This document shows, piece by piece, positions 52,683 through 63,966 of a stretch of DNA of 64,000 nt. Positions within the stretch are counted from its first letter, which is position 1, and the number at the start of each line of letters is the position of its first letter. This DNA comes from Eurosta solidaginis (lineage: Eukaryota; Arthropoda; Insecta; Diptera; Tephritidae), in assembly GCF_040869045.1 (NCBI RefSeq), contig NC_090319.1, positions 343,770,302-343,834,301 of the forward strand, read 5' to 3'. The notes under the pieces are model-generated. The model saw only the letters and a list, made by a program, of their open reading frames with translations, had not been told where the DNA came from and did not search any database. A program made the translations under genes and the position numbers.

Positions 52683-53290
52683 ACCGTATTACCAAACCGA
52701 TAGTGATACCAACAGGAGTTCGGATTGTTACTCCGACTTGCAGATCGATGGCTTGATCGAGATCTTTCAGGAAATTCCTTTTACTACGATTAAGAGCTGA
52801 AAACCGGTTTTCAAGCGCTTCAATTTGCTTTGAAATGTTTTCTAAAAGCGATTCACCCTGTGATTTGTCTAAAGTGGCAATATTTGCTGGACGAGCCATG
52901 TCCATAATTTTGTCAGCTTGGTCCGCAAGTTTATTAATATCTTGCTAATCACTGATGTTGAGAATTTCTCGTACGTTTTTCACTGAAAGCAGCAATGATA
53001 CGTGCCTTCAAAGCTTCATACTTCATCCCAGGGGATGCAGATTCCAACACATCACTTACTAAATCTAACGTACCTGGATCAATACTAGCAACGAGGTGTT
53101 TAAACTTTGTATCATCCGCAGTTATGCCATGTAATGAGAAAATGGTCTCAACTTGAAAAAACCATACTGCTGGGTTTTGGTCCAAAACGGTGGGAATTTC
53201 TGTATAGTCGCTGCATGTGCATTCAATGATGATGGTGTATCCGAATCCATCAAACAATCTGCGGATGGTGAAATTTGAATTGGTGTTGGA
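52683..53290 (-). pseudogene. Gypsy-2 Gag
   Basis: Minus strand, two frames. 53257-52949: QNPAVWFFQVETIFSLHGI, DDTKFKHLVASIDPGTLDL and YEALKARIIAAFSEKR, the conserved Gag front of a common insect Gypsy group. 52905-52683: ARPANIATLDKSQGESLLEN, then ALNRSKRNFLKDLD before the SINE. The chance frame running on into the SINE is not real. Confidence 0.72.
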
Positions 53291-53335
53291 GGTGCAAGAC
53301 CTGGTACGATCTGTTCTGATGTTCTATATTATCAT

Positions 53336-53964
53336 TGCGGGTTGGTGATCTAAATAATGTCATATTTTAAAAGAACTTGTACACAAATTTACAAACAATT
53401 TATTTAATTTCGTCTTCCGTATGCGTAGTGTTTCGTGATGCGTATGCGATAATGACCGCTCCGTGTTTAAAACGTTTTTAAATAGCGTATACAACTTTTT
53501 CGGGTCACCATCGAGTTGTTTAGATTAAAAAACAAGCCCGATTTATAAAAAATATTTTTTTAATTTCTTAAACGTTTTAAAAATTTCACGAATAATTATT
53601 TAATTGTAATATGACAATATAAAGAAAAAATTTGATGGCAAGAAAAAATATTACAATTAAAAATCAATGCCAACTAACTATAATTATGAAAGAATTGAAA
53701 GGCAGTGTTGTTCCTACAATACAATGCGAAGTGCGTACTTGATTTTTCAACAGATATATGTAGTTTTATTATTTTTATTAAGAATATTTTAGATGGTGCT
53801 ATCGGAAAGGACAAAATGCCGAGTAATAGAATACACATTTTTTTTTTTTATTTTAGTGTTGTTTAGCAATGTTAGTGGTACTGTCGGAATGGATTAGATG
53901 CCGAGCATCAGAATTTAAGGTTTACATGAAGGGTTGAAAGGTCTAGATATCACTCGCCAATGTA
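53336..53964. other. Unassigned AT-rich DNA
   Basis: No coding frame or recognised repeat. T and A runs and no clear inverted ends. It may hold the lost 5' end of Gypsy-2. Confidence 0.3.
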
Positions 53965-53965
53965 C

Positions 53966-54133
53966 TCCTGTTGTTGTTGTTGTTGTTGCAGCAGTGCTTC
54001 GCCCCATCCAAAAGGTGCGACCAAGGACGCAACAAATTGAATGGGGTTACACTGAAATAACAGCCCTGGTCGGGAAAAATTCCGAGTCGCTCCTGTACAT
54101 AGAACCGGCTGCCTTGGGAATGTGACATGCGTT
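53966..54133 (-). mobile_element. SINE family 2, copy 1
   Basis: Minus strand: AGGCAGCCGGTTCTATGTAC, AGCGACTCGGAATTTTTCCC, TTTCAGTGTAACCCC, TTGCGTCCTTGGTCGCACC and GGCGAAGCACTGCTGC, then a long (CAA)n tail. It corresponds to 54490-54635. Confidence 0.75.
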
Positions 54134-54176
54134 GTTGTTGTTGTAGCGATAAGGACACTCCCCGAAGGCCTTGCGT
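54134..54176 (-). mobile_element. SINE family 1, 3' stub
   Basis: GTTGTTGTTGTTGTAGCGAT followed by AAGGACACTCCCCGAAGGCC is only the last ~40 bases of the family-1 SINE, reversed. Extreme 5' truncation of a retroposed copy. Confidence 0.65.
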
Positions 54177-54179
54177 ACT

Positions 54180-54980
54180 TAAGTTGATACAGAAAAACTT
54201 GCAGGACTGTCAAAATGCTGCAACCAGAACTGCCTAGGAATGTTTTTCTATGACGCCATAAAACCACCTACATAGTAAGGCCGAATCGCTCAACGTTAAA
54301 GAGTACAACGAAATGCTGAACAGGCAGTTCTTGCTAAACTGTAACGAACCAGGACACGCTAGCAAACAAATGCTTGATCTAGCCCGCCTCCAAGAAGGTT
54401 AAGGGATCATCTCCATAAGCACTATGATAACACAGCCGTTTGATCCAGCAAGCCTAAGAAGGCCTTAAACGCTTTTGACAGGACGCGCCGCTTCCCAAAG
54501 CAGCCGGTTCTATGTACCGGAGCGACTCGGGATTTTTCCGACCAAGGGCTGTCATTTCAGTGTAACCCCATTTAATTTGTTGCGTCCTTGGTCGCACCTA
54601 TTGAATGGGGCGAAGCACTGCTACAACAACAAACCCAGGACGCGCCCGGTAAACCCTGTTATCAATATTAAATATCATACTCTTGCAGAAGAAGAAAGCA
54701 CACTATCAAAGGGAGACACTAGTCACTCTGGCCCAACTATGTTCTGGATACTGTAACCAGTCCTGCATGTCGTAATATCTGTCCCGATCGGTCCTCACAT
54801 GACGCCAATCATCTTTTCAATTGCAATGTGAATCATACGCCTCTAAGAACAATCTCCCTAATGTTCCACTGTTGAAACTGCCACACTCCTGCTACTCCCG
54901 TTAGAGGACTTTGTAGACAATTTGTGAGTGGCCGTGCCAATTGAATGGGGCGAATGACTCCTAACACAACAACAACAACC
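54180..54980 (+). mobile_element. CAA-tailed LINE 3' fragment, plus strand
   Basis: The plus strand is a decayed version of the LINE C-terminus seen at 59121-59822: QKNLQDCQNAATRTA, EYNEMLNRQFLLN, then after SINE 2, RPVNPVINIKYHTLAEEEST and LEDFVDNL, 3' UTR and (CAA)n tail at about 54965-54979. Several stops. A family-2 SINE sits at 54490-54635. Confidence 0.7.
54490..54635 (+). mobile_element. SINE family 2, copy 2, with 11-bp target duplication
   Basis: 146 bp, GCTTCCCAAAGCAGCCGG to CTACAACAACAAA. CAGGACGCGCC is duplicated at 54479-54489 and 54636-54646. Its last ~25 bases (GGGGCGAAGCACTGCTACAA) closely resemble the 3' end of the CAA-tailed LINE (GGGGCGAGCATTGCTACAA). That sharing is the usual sign that the LINE enzyme mobilises the SINE. 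Confidence 0.85.
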
Positions 54981-56177
54981 TAATTAAAAATATAATATTA
55001 TTCTCCAAGCGGGCGTCTGCTTATTCCGCTCGGCAGCCACTTCTTGGCCTTTCCGTCACTGTGCTACCTCAACGTCATTTTGCACAGCCGTATAAGTTTT
55101 GCAGGGGAAAAAAATTCAGACCTAGCTGCAGATAGGCAGATAGTTTTCGAAGGTGGGTTTAAAATCGACGAAGAGGGGGTGTGTGTCAAATCTTTTTTGC
55201 GGGTTTTTTTCCAAGCAGAGTGGAAATCTGGTCGGTGGTAGATTTACCAGGTCTGAAGCAGCACTGCGAGCTTTGCACACAGAGTATATTAACTTTGGTA
55301 ACATAACGGTTGATCGTAACGGCATAAACGAATCCATATACATATCAAAATGCTCATGATGAAAAAAGGAATTCGTTTAGCCATGTCCGTCCGACCGTCT
55401 GCCCGTCTGTGCGTCCGTCCGTTTGTCCGCCTATCCGCCTGTCTGTCTGTCTGTGCACACGATAACTTGAGTAAATATTGAGATACCTTATTGAAATTTG
55501 GTATATGGGTTCCTTGGCACTCATCTCCCATCCATTTTTAAAATGAGCGAAATTGAATAACTACGTACACTTTTTACATATATATAACAAATTTGTAACA
55601 CGAAAAATCAGTAAATAATACACCTAGAATGTTGAAGTTTGATGTGTGGACTTATATTGAGACTCTTGATAAAAATTTGAAAAAAATGTTTGAAAATGTG
55701 CGTGGCACTTCCCACTTATGATAAAACCAAGAGTACAGATATTACTTATCATAAATCAAAACCCGTTAAAACTATCATAATAAAATTCGGTAGAGAAGTT
55801 ACCTTTACTATAAGGAATGCTTCGTAAAAAAATTAACGAAATCGATTAAGGAACTTTAATATAAAAGATTTATAAAAGGGTCGTGGACGAATAAATAAGC
55901 TATATATTCGCAACCAAGAGCTTTATATCAATGTTATTTCATTTCCCAAGTGGATTTATAACAATAAATAGGAAAAACTTAAAATAAAAAAAAATAGGCG
56001 TGGCACTGCCCCTTTTATGACTAGGCAATTTTCTATGTTTCGGGAGCCATAACTCGAAGAAAAATTAACGGATCGTAATAATATTGGGTACACATTAGGG
56101 TCGGTAAAATTTATTGTTGAAAAGGCATATCCAGTCTCTGAATCTATGGGTCATACTGAGTAATGTTGTCCATGGAA
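54981..56177. repeat. Dispersed non-coding repeat with CCGTCCGTC run and GGCGTGG motifs
   Basis: It holds a (GTCC/GTCT)n-like tract at about 55386-55455, then ACGATAACTTGAGTAAATAT, GAAATTTGGTATATGGG, CTTGGCACTCATCTCCC, and GTGGCACTTCCC, GGGTCGTGG and GGCGTGGCACTGCCCC. I recall this style of sequence from other fly genomes but cannot name the family. 56008-56100 matches 2890-2982 reversed. No gene. Confidence 0.55.
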
Positions 56178-56181
56178 CCAT

Positions 56182-56346
56182 ACGTCTGAAATGAATTTCG
56201 AGCCTCCCTAATTTTGTTAGAAAATTTTATATCCCAATCCGAATAGCGGCTCTCACAAATAAAATACATGAAAATAAATGTCAAATTCGGAATCGGATAT
56301 ACAATTTTCTAACAAAATTAGGGAGGCTCGGAATTCATTTCAGACC
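56182..56346. mobile_element. Small palindromic MITE, TA-flanked
   Basis: Left GTCTGAAATGAATTTCGAGC and CTCCCTAATTTTGTTAGAAA are repeated inverted on the right (GAGGCTCGGAATTCATTTC). TIRs of about 50 bases, a 165-bp element, TA on both sides. Mariner-like MITE by size and target. Confidence 0.7.
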
Positions 56347-56354
56347 TATGGTCT

Positions 56355-56769
56355 CTTGTTGTTGTTGTTGTAGCGATAAGGTTGCTCCCCGAAGGATTTA
56401 GGGAGTGCTATCGATGTGATGGTCCTTTGTCAGATACAGATCCGGTACGCTCCGGTAACAGCACCATTTAGGTGCTAGCCCGACCATCTCGGGAACGATT
56501 TATATGGCCACATTAAACCTTCAGGCCATCATCTCTCCCTCCCCACCCCCAAGTTCCATGAGGAGCTTGGGTCGCCAGAGCCTCGTCTGTTAGTGAAACA
56601 GGATTCGCCGGGGATAGGTGAGGTTGACAATTGGGTTTGGAGAAGCTGTATATTGCGCTGGCAACCTGAAGGGTTGCGCTGCACAGCCGCTTGAATCTGG
56701 TATTTTAGTAGCCTCTTACGACAGGCATACCTACCGCGGGTATATTCTGACCCCTAACCCGCTGGGGGT
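56355..56769 (-). mobile_element. SINE-like retroposon family 1, full-length reversed copy
   Basis: The plus strand begins with the reversed tail (TTGTTGTTGTTGTAGCG) and ends with the reversed 5' end (GACCCCTAACCCGCTGGGGG). Same blocks as the other copies, a few small indels. It lies just after the small MITE. Confidence 0.8.
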
Positions 56770-56850
56770 TCTTTAACATCAATAACTGATAATGTAAAGG
56801 CAATTAAGACATATAGAAAGCGCAAATAGTATATGTACACATAAACATAT

Positions 56851-57404
56851 TGTAACGAATTTTGGGAAATTCCACTTATTCCAAACCTTCTGCTAACGTT
56901 CGAATCGCTTAACCGTTGAATAAACAACTCCAATATTCAATAGTGCAAAATGGTCTTTATTAGACTACTTTGAGAGTAGTTCACAATAACTCTTACTTCA
57001 CAACTAATTGCGTGTTTAAATCTAACTGCTTAGTCATGCCTCAACTTGCGCTGCTTTTATACTGTCGGTTTCCTCGTTGACCCATTCCTCCTAAGGTCTA
57101 GTAATTTCATGAACTTCATGCTTGGTTACCACCCATATACATGTATATTTGTAGTTTGTAGCCATATGCGTATGTATATGTGAGTACTATTTCGGCTGAT
57201 GGTGAGTATCTCTCTGTTGCCTAGTATGTACATGTGTAAATGATGATTGATTTGCTTACGTACATACAAGCGGCTGCTTAGTATCGGCTTAGGGATGCTA
57301 GTATCCCTTAGTGATGTTAATATTCGTCACAATATGTTGGTTGTATATTTCAAGCGCTTCAAAGCTACGCATTTCGTCGAGTTAGTTCTGGTGGAGTATT
57401 TATT
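56851..57404 (-). mobile_element. Possible solo LTR (Gypsy-like)
   Basis: Starts TGTAACGAATTTTGGGAAAT in plus orientation; contains TTGAATAAACAACTCC, an R-region-like polyadenylation block. CATAT occurs directly before (56846-56850) and at 57405-57409. The right end is not a clean CA, so the limits are uncertain. No internal region. Confidence 0.45.
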
Positions 57405-57664
57405 CATATATTTTTTTTTCGGGAACCAATATTTCATTTCATTTATTTATTGACATTATTAGCACAATAAGATCTTGTATGATCTTTTATAGTGCAACAA
57501 TGGTTACATAATAATGAGTATAATTTTTTAAAACTTAAAACTTAAAAATGTATATATTATTCCATAAAGTAATAAAAGTGATAATATATAAGTTTCACAA
57601 GAATTGTGACAAGGACATTTAGCAACAATGATTGACTAGATTAATAAGTAGCTAAACTCAGATT

Positions 57665-59070
57665 CTAATTTGTATAAACTTTACCAAAGCAAGAAAATAT
57701 AACATTCTTAAGGTTGCTTCTACTTAAGCTATTGCGAACCGAGTTGGGGATAGAGTTCCAAATGCGGATAGCATTGACAAAGAAAAGTCTTGCAGAGTTT
57801 AGATAATTGTAGCTGGGCACGATCAAGTCATTTATGCGAGCAGATCTAGAGAATGTTAGCTTGTTATATAAATAAGTAGGCATTTTATCAGTAATCACAC
57901 GACACAAACATATACAGTTCCTTGCCTTAAGATACTCAGATATTTCACAACCCAAGAGACTCGTTCGCCACGCTGATATATGATCATACCTAGCCAACCC
58001 GAAGACATACCGCGTGATATGATTAAAGGCGACATCAATCTTATGTGCCGATTTTGAATCTAATTTGCTGTATATACAATCCGAATAGCAGATAATTGGT
58101 AGCATTAGTTGTATAGCAAGCAGCTTCCTAATTCCAAGTGGGGTGAAGGGGGCAGACATTTGTAGATTACGTAGAGTGTAGTAAACTTTACTGATAACAG
58201 CGTTAATATGATTATCACAAGAGAGACTAAAGTTAATAACAACCCCCAGATTCCTTACTTTAGACACGTACTTAAGGCACTTATAATTGATATATAAAGC
58301 TGGTAGATTTGATGAGTTAATTTGCCTTTTAGATATAGGTAGCACATACGATTTATCACTATTATGGGAAAGATAATTTTTTTGCGCCCAAGACGAAATA
58401 GCTGACAAATCACTATTAAACTTGGCACAAAGTTCAGAAACTTGCGCATGTGTTCCAGACATATAAAGTTGAATATCATCTGCATAAGCATGCATTTGAG
58501 CATACCTGCAGGTTGTAAATATGTCATTAATAAATAGGCTAAATAATAACGGTCCAAGTATAGAACCTTGGTGGACACCATTAGATAACATCTTAAGACT
58601 AGAGACTTGCGATCCCACCTTCACTCGTTGCGCTCTACCACCCAAGTAACTCCTCATGAGACCTAAGGCAGAGTCCCCAAAACCAAAATAAGACTTTAGC
58701 TTCATGCACAACAACGTGTGGTTGACAGAATCAAACGCTTTGGAAAAGTCGAGCAGACACAACATAGTTATCTTGTTACTGTCATAGGGCGCCCGAATAT
58801 CATCCAAGATTTTGATTATTGCAGTTGAACAGCTATTCTTTGTTCTAAATCCAGACTGGAATGGGGAAAGTAGATTGAAATTGTCAATATAAGCATGGAT
58901 CTGTTCTGATAACAAGCTCTCAAAGGTCTTCGACAACGCAGGAAGGATGCTAATGGGACGAAAATCACTTAGACGGCAGGCGGACTTATTTTTAGCCACA
59001 GGAAGGACAGATGCGACCTTCCAGACATCAGGAAAGCACGAGGTTGTGATGCAGTGGTTGATAATGTGGG
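57665..59070 (-). pseudogene. LINE C reverse transcriptase, main part
   Basis: Open through about 465 codons to TAA at 57665. Motifs: WKVASVLPVAKN, DFRPISILPALSKTFESLL, SPFQSGFRTKNSCSTAI, CLLDFSKAFDSVNHTLL (motif A), NGVHQGSILGPLLFSLFIND (motif B, usual VPQG is VHQG), MHAYADDIQLYM (motif C), VRNLGVVINFSL, then the C-terminal RIWNSIPNSVRNS. Complete across this segment; the front end is at 62715. Only the insertion and upstream damage disable it. Confidence 0.85.
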
Positions 59071-59120
59071 TTGTTGTTGTTGTTGTAGCAATGCTCGCCC
59101 CACCTAATAGCCGCGACCGA

Positions 59121-60570
59121 TCACAAATTGTCATCAATATCCTCTAACGAAAGTCCAAGGAAACTTGCCGTTTCAACAGGGGTGGACCATAAGGAAAAGG
59201 GTGTTAGAGGCGTTGATTCCACATTACAATTGAAGAGATGGTTGGTGTCATGTGGGGACACATTGCAAGCGGGGCATACATTTTGTATGTCGGGGTTGAT
59301 TCTGGATAGGTAAGAGTTTAACCTGTTACAGTATCCAGAACGAAGTTGAGCAAGAGTGACACGCGTTTCCCTGGGGAGTATGCGTTCCTCTTCCGCAAGT
59401 TTTGGATAATTTTCGTTAAGTACTGGATTCACCGGTCAATTCCCGGCATAAAGGTCCGACGCCTGTTTTTGGAGTTCACCAAGGACCTGCTTGTGTTTTT
59501 TCACTTCATACGGCTGGGTTCTCAGGTGCCGTATTTCCTCAAAATGCTTACGGAGATGACTCCTTAAGCCCCTAGGCGGTGCTGGTTCATCAATCAGATG
59601 TCTGTTGGGATGCCCAGGTTTCTGGGTATTCAACAGGAACTGTTTGGTCAGCATCTCATTTCTCTCCCTGATGGGGAGTATTCTCGCCTCATTATGCAGA
59701 TGGTGTTCTGGGGACATAAGAAGACAGCCCGTGGCGATTCTGAGAGCAGTATTTTGGCAGGCCTGTAGTTTCTTCCAGTGGTGATTTTTAGGTTTGGCGA
59801 CCATATGGGTGACGCGTAGCACGTAATCGGCTGGCTAATTGCTTTGTATGTAGTCATGAGCGTTTCTTTATCTTTTCCCCAAGTACTCCCAGCGAGGGAT
59901 TTGAGGATTTTGTTACGGCTCTGAATTCTCGGAACAATTGCGGCTGCGTGCTCACCAAAATGTAGATCCTGATCAAACGTCATACCCAAGATTTTGGGGT
60001 GTAGGACAGTCGGTAGCGTAGTGCCATCGACGTGGATGTTCAAAATGGTCGACATTTGGGGCGTCCATGTTGTAAATAAGGTCGCGGAAGATTTAGTCGG
60101 TGATAATGCCAGGTTTCGCGAGGCGAAAAAACTGGAGAGATCAGGGAGGTAGCCGTTTATTTTATTGCATAGCGCATCGATCTTTGGGCCTGGGCCTGTG
60201 GCCATTATTGTGCAGTCATCGGCGTAGGAAACGATTGTGACTCCTTCCGGTGGTGAAGGTAGCTTAGATATGTAGAAATTAAACAAAAGTGGGGATAGGA
60301 CACCACCCTGTGGCACCCCTTGTTTAATTCTCCTTGGTTTTGATGTTTCGTTTCTAAATTGCACCGATGCCTGCCGACCACTCAGATAATTTGCGGTCCA
60401 CCTTTTAAGACATGGGGGAAGGGTAGACCCTTCCAGGTCCTGCAGTAACGAGCCATGGTTGACCGTATCAAAAGCTTTTGATAGGTCTAGCGCTACGAGT
60501 ACTGTTCTATGGTGGGGGTATTGATTTAAACCGCAATTTATCTGGGTGCTAATGGCATTTAGCGCGGTGG
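59121..60570 (-). pseudogene. CAA-tailed LINE RT, second half and C-terminus
   Basis: Minus strand from 60570 down: the segment with motif A (ALDLSKAFDTVNH-like) precedes 60364, then IKQGVPQGGVLSPLLFNFYI (motif B), TIVSYADDCTIMA (motif C), NLALSPTKSSATLF and LGMTFDQDLHFGEH. Frame changes near 59780 and 59430, giving LQACQNTALRIATGCLLMSP, RNEMLTKQFLLNTQ and finally EERILPRETRVTLAQLRSGY, VCPACNVSPHDTNHLFNC (Cys/His motif) and SLEDIDDNL, stop 59121. Confidence 0.82.
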
Positions 60571-60718
60571 AACCAACGCCTCTAACACCCCTTTCTTATG
60601 GTCCACCCCTGTTGAAACGGCAAGTTTCCTTGGACTCCCGTTAGAGGATATTGATGACAATTTGTGATCGGTCGCGGCTATTAGGTGGGGCGAGCATTGC
60701 TACAACAACAACAACAAC
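60571..60718 (+). mobile_element. 5'-truncated copy of the CAA-tailed LINE inserted in its own family
   Basis: 148 bp, AACCAACGCCTCTAACACCC to GGGGCGAGCATTGCTACAAC and tail. AGCGCGGTGG is duplicated at 60561-60570 and 60719-60728. Orientation is opposite to the host LINE. It interrupts the RT just before motif A. Confidence 0.88.
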
Positions 60719-60728
60719 AGCGCGGTGG

Positions 60729-61617
60729 TAGTGCTATGGAGTTTTCTGAAGCCATGCTGATGAGGGGCTAGCTGCAAATTTGCTTGGAAATAAGGGAGCA
60801 AAATGGCTTCAAGCGTCTTTGCCACTGGCAATAGGAGAGATATCGGACGATACGACTCACCTATGTTAGCTGGTTTCCCAGGCTTTAGTAGCGGGACCAC
60901 CTTGGCCATTTTCCATTTCTCAGGTATGACAAAGGTGGAAAGAGACAGATTGAAGACATGCGCTAAATATTTGAAACCCTCTTTCCCTAGGTTTTTAAGC
61001 ATCGGCATGGCTATGCCGTCTGGGCCCACTGCTTTGGATGGTTTAGCACGACCAATGGCGTCCTCAACCTCTTTAGCGGTGATGGTGATTGGTGACGCGC
61101 TGAATTTGTGTTTATGTGCGCGTCTATTGGCTCTCCGTCTATCTTTGTCGACCGTAGGATGCATTATATATTGTCGGCAGTAAGCGCTCACGCATTTTTT
61201 CGCGTCCGACAGCACTTTGTCGCCAAAGGCGATGGAAACTTTGTCTTTGTGTTTAGTCGGATTCGATAGGGACTTTACGGTGGACCAAAGTTTACCCACA
61301 CCGGTAGAGAGGTTACAACCTCTTAGGTGCTCCTCCCATTTCGCCCGCTTGTGTTCATCCACAAGCAATCTGATGCGTTGGTTTATATCCCTTATTTGGG
61401 GGTCGCCTGGATCAAGCTGTCTTATAAGGTCACGTTCTCTCGCTAAGTTTGCGGCCTCCGCCGGGAAGTGGGGCCGGATTTCGGGAATTCTCCGGGCGGG
61501 AATGAAATGTGCCGAGGCGGATTTAATGACCTTACGGAAGGCACGCTCCCCTTGGCGGGCATCAGTCGGGATAGGGAGGGCAGCTAGGCGGCTGTCTGTA
61601 AAGGATTTATATTCTTC
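60729..61617 (-). pseudogene. CAA-tailed LINE RT, first half
   Basis: After the TAG at about 61620: LPIPTDARQGERAFRKV and IPEIRPHFPAEAANLARERD, then IRLLVDEHKRAKWEEHL, VGKLWSTVKSLSN, GRAKPSKAVGPDGIAMPML (block 1), VIPEKWKMAKVVPLLKPGKP, SYRPISLLLPVAKTLEAILL and HQHGFRKLHSTTTAL. It stops at the nested insertion. Single stop between the endonuclease and this part. Confidence 0.82.
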
Positions 61618-62601
61618 CTACTTTCCTTTTTTGAAGTTTATGAAAGTGCGTTTTTTAGTGACGATGAAGTCGGCGGTACGCTCAAGCGAAATAAGTATGG
61701 GCAGGTGGTCGGATGCCAATGTTACCATCGGCTGCCAGTTGACGCAGTTTACGAGTTCTGCGCTCACGATTGAGATATCGGGCGAGATGTGACAGCTTCC
61801 TACCATACGTGTGGGGGCGTCTCCGTTTATTGTGCAGAACGTCGTTTCTTCTATTTGATTCGCCAACATCTCACCCCTACTGTCCGCGCGCAAGTTTGAA
61901 TGCCATAGATCATGATGGGCATTGAAATCGCCTAAGATAATGCGATTGTTGCCAGTGAGTAAGGCCCTGATATTAGGGCGGTATCCACTGAAGCAACAGG
62001 TGGCAGGAGGGATGTAGATGTTGATGATTTCTAGGTTTGCATTGCCTGACCGGACAGATAGGCCTTGACGTTCTAAGACATTGTCCCTGCGGTCGATGCC
62101 AGGATCAAATATATAATATTGCACAGAGTGGTGTATGATAAACGCGAGACCGCCTCCATTTCCGCTCTCGCGGTCTTTCCTGTGGACGTTATACCCAGAG
62201 CAGGTCTGCAATGCAGATCTTGCTGTGAGTTTAGTCTCTTGAATCGCAGCAATGCGGATGTTGTGCCGCTTCATGAAATCGACTATCTCCGTAATCTTCC
62301 CAGTTAGTCCATTACAGTTTAACTGCAGAATTCTGAAGTGCATAAGGGGAGACGTCGCCACTCTGGGGGTAAGTGACGGGTGACTACGCCTGGGTTGGGG
62401 AAGGCCAGGACGCAATTGCTGTTGTGGCCCTAGGACTGGGCCTCCTTGGGCAAGCATTGGGGTACCCGGATGATTTGGGTTTGCGACCTGGCAATATGGC
62501 GCGATGAAACCCGTCAGGGGGTTGCCGTCGCGGAGACCAGAACATCTAGGAAAGTGGCACCACCCAAGGCAGGAGCTGCATTGGGCGGATGTCGCAAACA
62601 T
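61618..62601 (-). pseudogene. CAA-tailed LINE endonuclease with Cys-rich lead
   Basis: Starts with QCSSCLGWCHFPRCSGLRDG, a Cys/His cluster typical of this family, then a Pro/Gln-rich linker, FRILQLNCNGLTGK, IAAIQETKL (catalytic Glu), GGGLAFIIHHSVQYYIFD, IINIYIPPATC, RIILGDFNAHHDLW (GDFN), and LASDHLPILISLE (SDH). Active-site blocks are complete. It ends at a TAG where KGK is followed by EEYKSF in the same frame. No upstream ATG is seen; the true start may be lost by 5' truncation. Confidence 0.85.
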
Positions 62602-62714
62602 ATATATTCTGTGCTGGCAAACGGAGGTAGGGACTAAGAGTCTGTTTCCCTGACCTACACGATTGCTGCCGGAAAAGAGGGGGGAGAAGACGGGGGCAGG
62701 GGCTGTTGCTCAGC

Positions 62715-63604
62715 ATAATGTGGGTCAGGGCTGGCAGTATCTGTGGAAGAACAATTTTTATAAATTTTACAGGAATACCATCTTCACCAATAGCATTTGA
62801 GCGTACCTTATAAATGCATCTCACCACATCATGCTCCGATACAGCACAAAATTCAAATTTCTGGGAAAAATTCACAGGACAATGTATCGGGTGGGTGATT
62901 GGGACATTGGAAGAGGTAGCATAATTAAGGAATACTGCATTCAGATCTTCAGGGTCGAGCGAGCAATCAGGATTGTCTTTAACATGTACACGAAGACTTT
63001 TCAAGTTACGCCACAACACATTATTAGGAAGTTCACAATTTAACATTTTTCGAAAGTATACCTGCTTCTCATGTTTTATAGTAGCAGTAGCTTCATTCCG
63101 TATATTCGTATATGAACGCCAGTTTATATCAGTGCGATTCCGTTTCCATACTGCATAGGCTTTGTTACGTTTACATATTATGTCACGAGCAGTTTTGTTG
63201 AACCATGGGCACGATGGAGACTTTCGCTGAACTGTGCGTATCGGTACATGAGCATTATAAAAAGATAACAATATATTATTTAAAAAGTTCAGCTTGTCAT
63301 TTACCGTTGGCAAGCTCCAGCAATAAGTCCAGTCTACCCTAGACATCTCAGTACTCAAATTGTTAAAATTGATCGAGCGATAGTCAGGAAAACTTGAAGG
63401 AACCGAAACTAAATTGCCATGATCAAAAGTAATGTCAAAGGAACAGAAAATTAAATCATGGTCAGACACAAACGAAATTTGGTCGAACTTTAAGATAGAA
63501 GACAAATCAGACACAATGAAATAATCTAGTAGACTAGGACAACAATTATTCCCATATCTAGTCGGTACAGAGGAATTTACTAAAGAAAGACCAACACCAT
63601 ACAT
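62715..63604 (-). pseudogene. LINE C, endonuclease end and RT front
   Basis: LVNSSVPTRYGNNCCPSLLD, FIVSDLSSILKFDQISFVSD and HDLIFCSFDI (endonuclease C-part, SDH), then CPWFNKTARDIICKRNKAYA, HEKQVYFRKMLNCELPNN, NAIGEDGIPVKFIKIVLPQI (RT block 1), to LPALTHIML, where the CAA LINE begins. The frame that continues into the inserted LINE is accidental. Confidence 0.82.
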
Positions 63605-63660
63605 GTCATCTAACAGCTACTACAGACAACGTATTAAAGAAATCATTTACACTAAAACAT

Positions 63661-63966
63661 CTATTGGGATTGTACACACATTACTCCTGCATGGGATACC
63701 ATGCTCGATTTTAAATATTTTTTGCAGTAAATGGCTACCCCACCACCCTTTTTATTCATTCGATCATTTCGATACATCGTATACCCATCTATCTCAAAGT
63801 GCGCATCCTTTATCTCATGCCTGAGCCATGTCTCCGACACACATATAACATCCACCGAAGATTGCTCGAATGTTCTCCTAGCCTGATCCATTTTCTCAAT
63901 ATTTAGGCTTCTCGCATTAAAGTGTACGACATTAAAACCCTTTTGACGACTGCATAAAATATTCAT
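63661..63966 (-). pseudogene. LINE C, endonuclease front
   Basis: Starts within the window at MNILCSRQKGFNVVHFNARS, then VICVSETWL (catalytic Glu), GYTMYRNDRMNKKGGGVAIY, up to SHAGVMC. The middle of the endonuclease, including the GDFN motif, is missing between 63661 and 63604, so a deletion and a stop separate the two endonuclease pieces. Confidence 0.78.

Larger units (their letters stand above)
51143..53335 (-). mobile_element. Second Ty3/Gypsy element (Gypsy-2), decayed and rearranged
   Basis: Minus-strand gag, protease and RT with a SINE inserted in the gag-protease interval. No LTR recognised. RT stops at an inversion near 51143; the following pol piece is inverted at 50875-51140 and again at 38284-38560. 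Right boundary uncertain. Confidence 0.75.
59071..62714 (-). mobile_element. CAA-tailed LINE, long copy in LINE C
   Basis: ATAATGTGGG is duplicated at 59061-59070 and 62715-62724. Minus strand: a Cys-rich lead, endonuclease, RT, C-terminal Cys/His motif, 3' UTR, GCATTGCTACAACAACAACA tail. No RNase H and no ORF1. Length 3644 including a nested 158-base insertion and duplication. Same family as 15360-16085, 16175-17620, 54180-54980 and 60571-60718. Clade uncertain within the Jockey/I/R1 group. Confidence 0.88.

Noticed and set aside
55386..55455. Possible CRISPR or satellite array (CCGTCCGTC run)
   Set aside because: Simple pyrimidine-rich microsatellite in a dispersed fly repeat; no spacers.
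62546..62714. LINE C frame continuing past LPALTHIML
   Set aside because: Beyond 62715 the sequence belongs to the inserted CAA-tailed LINE; LINE C resumes at 59070.
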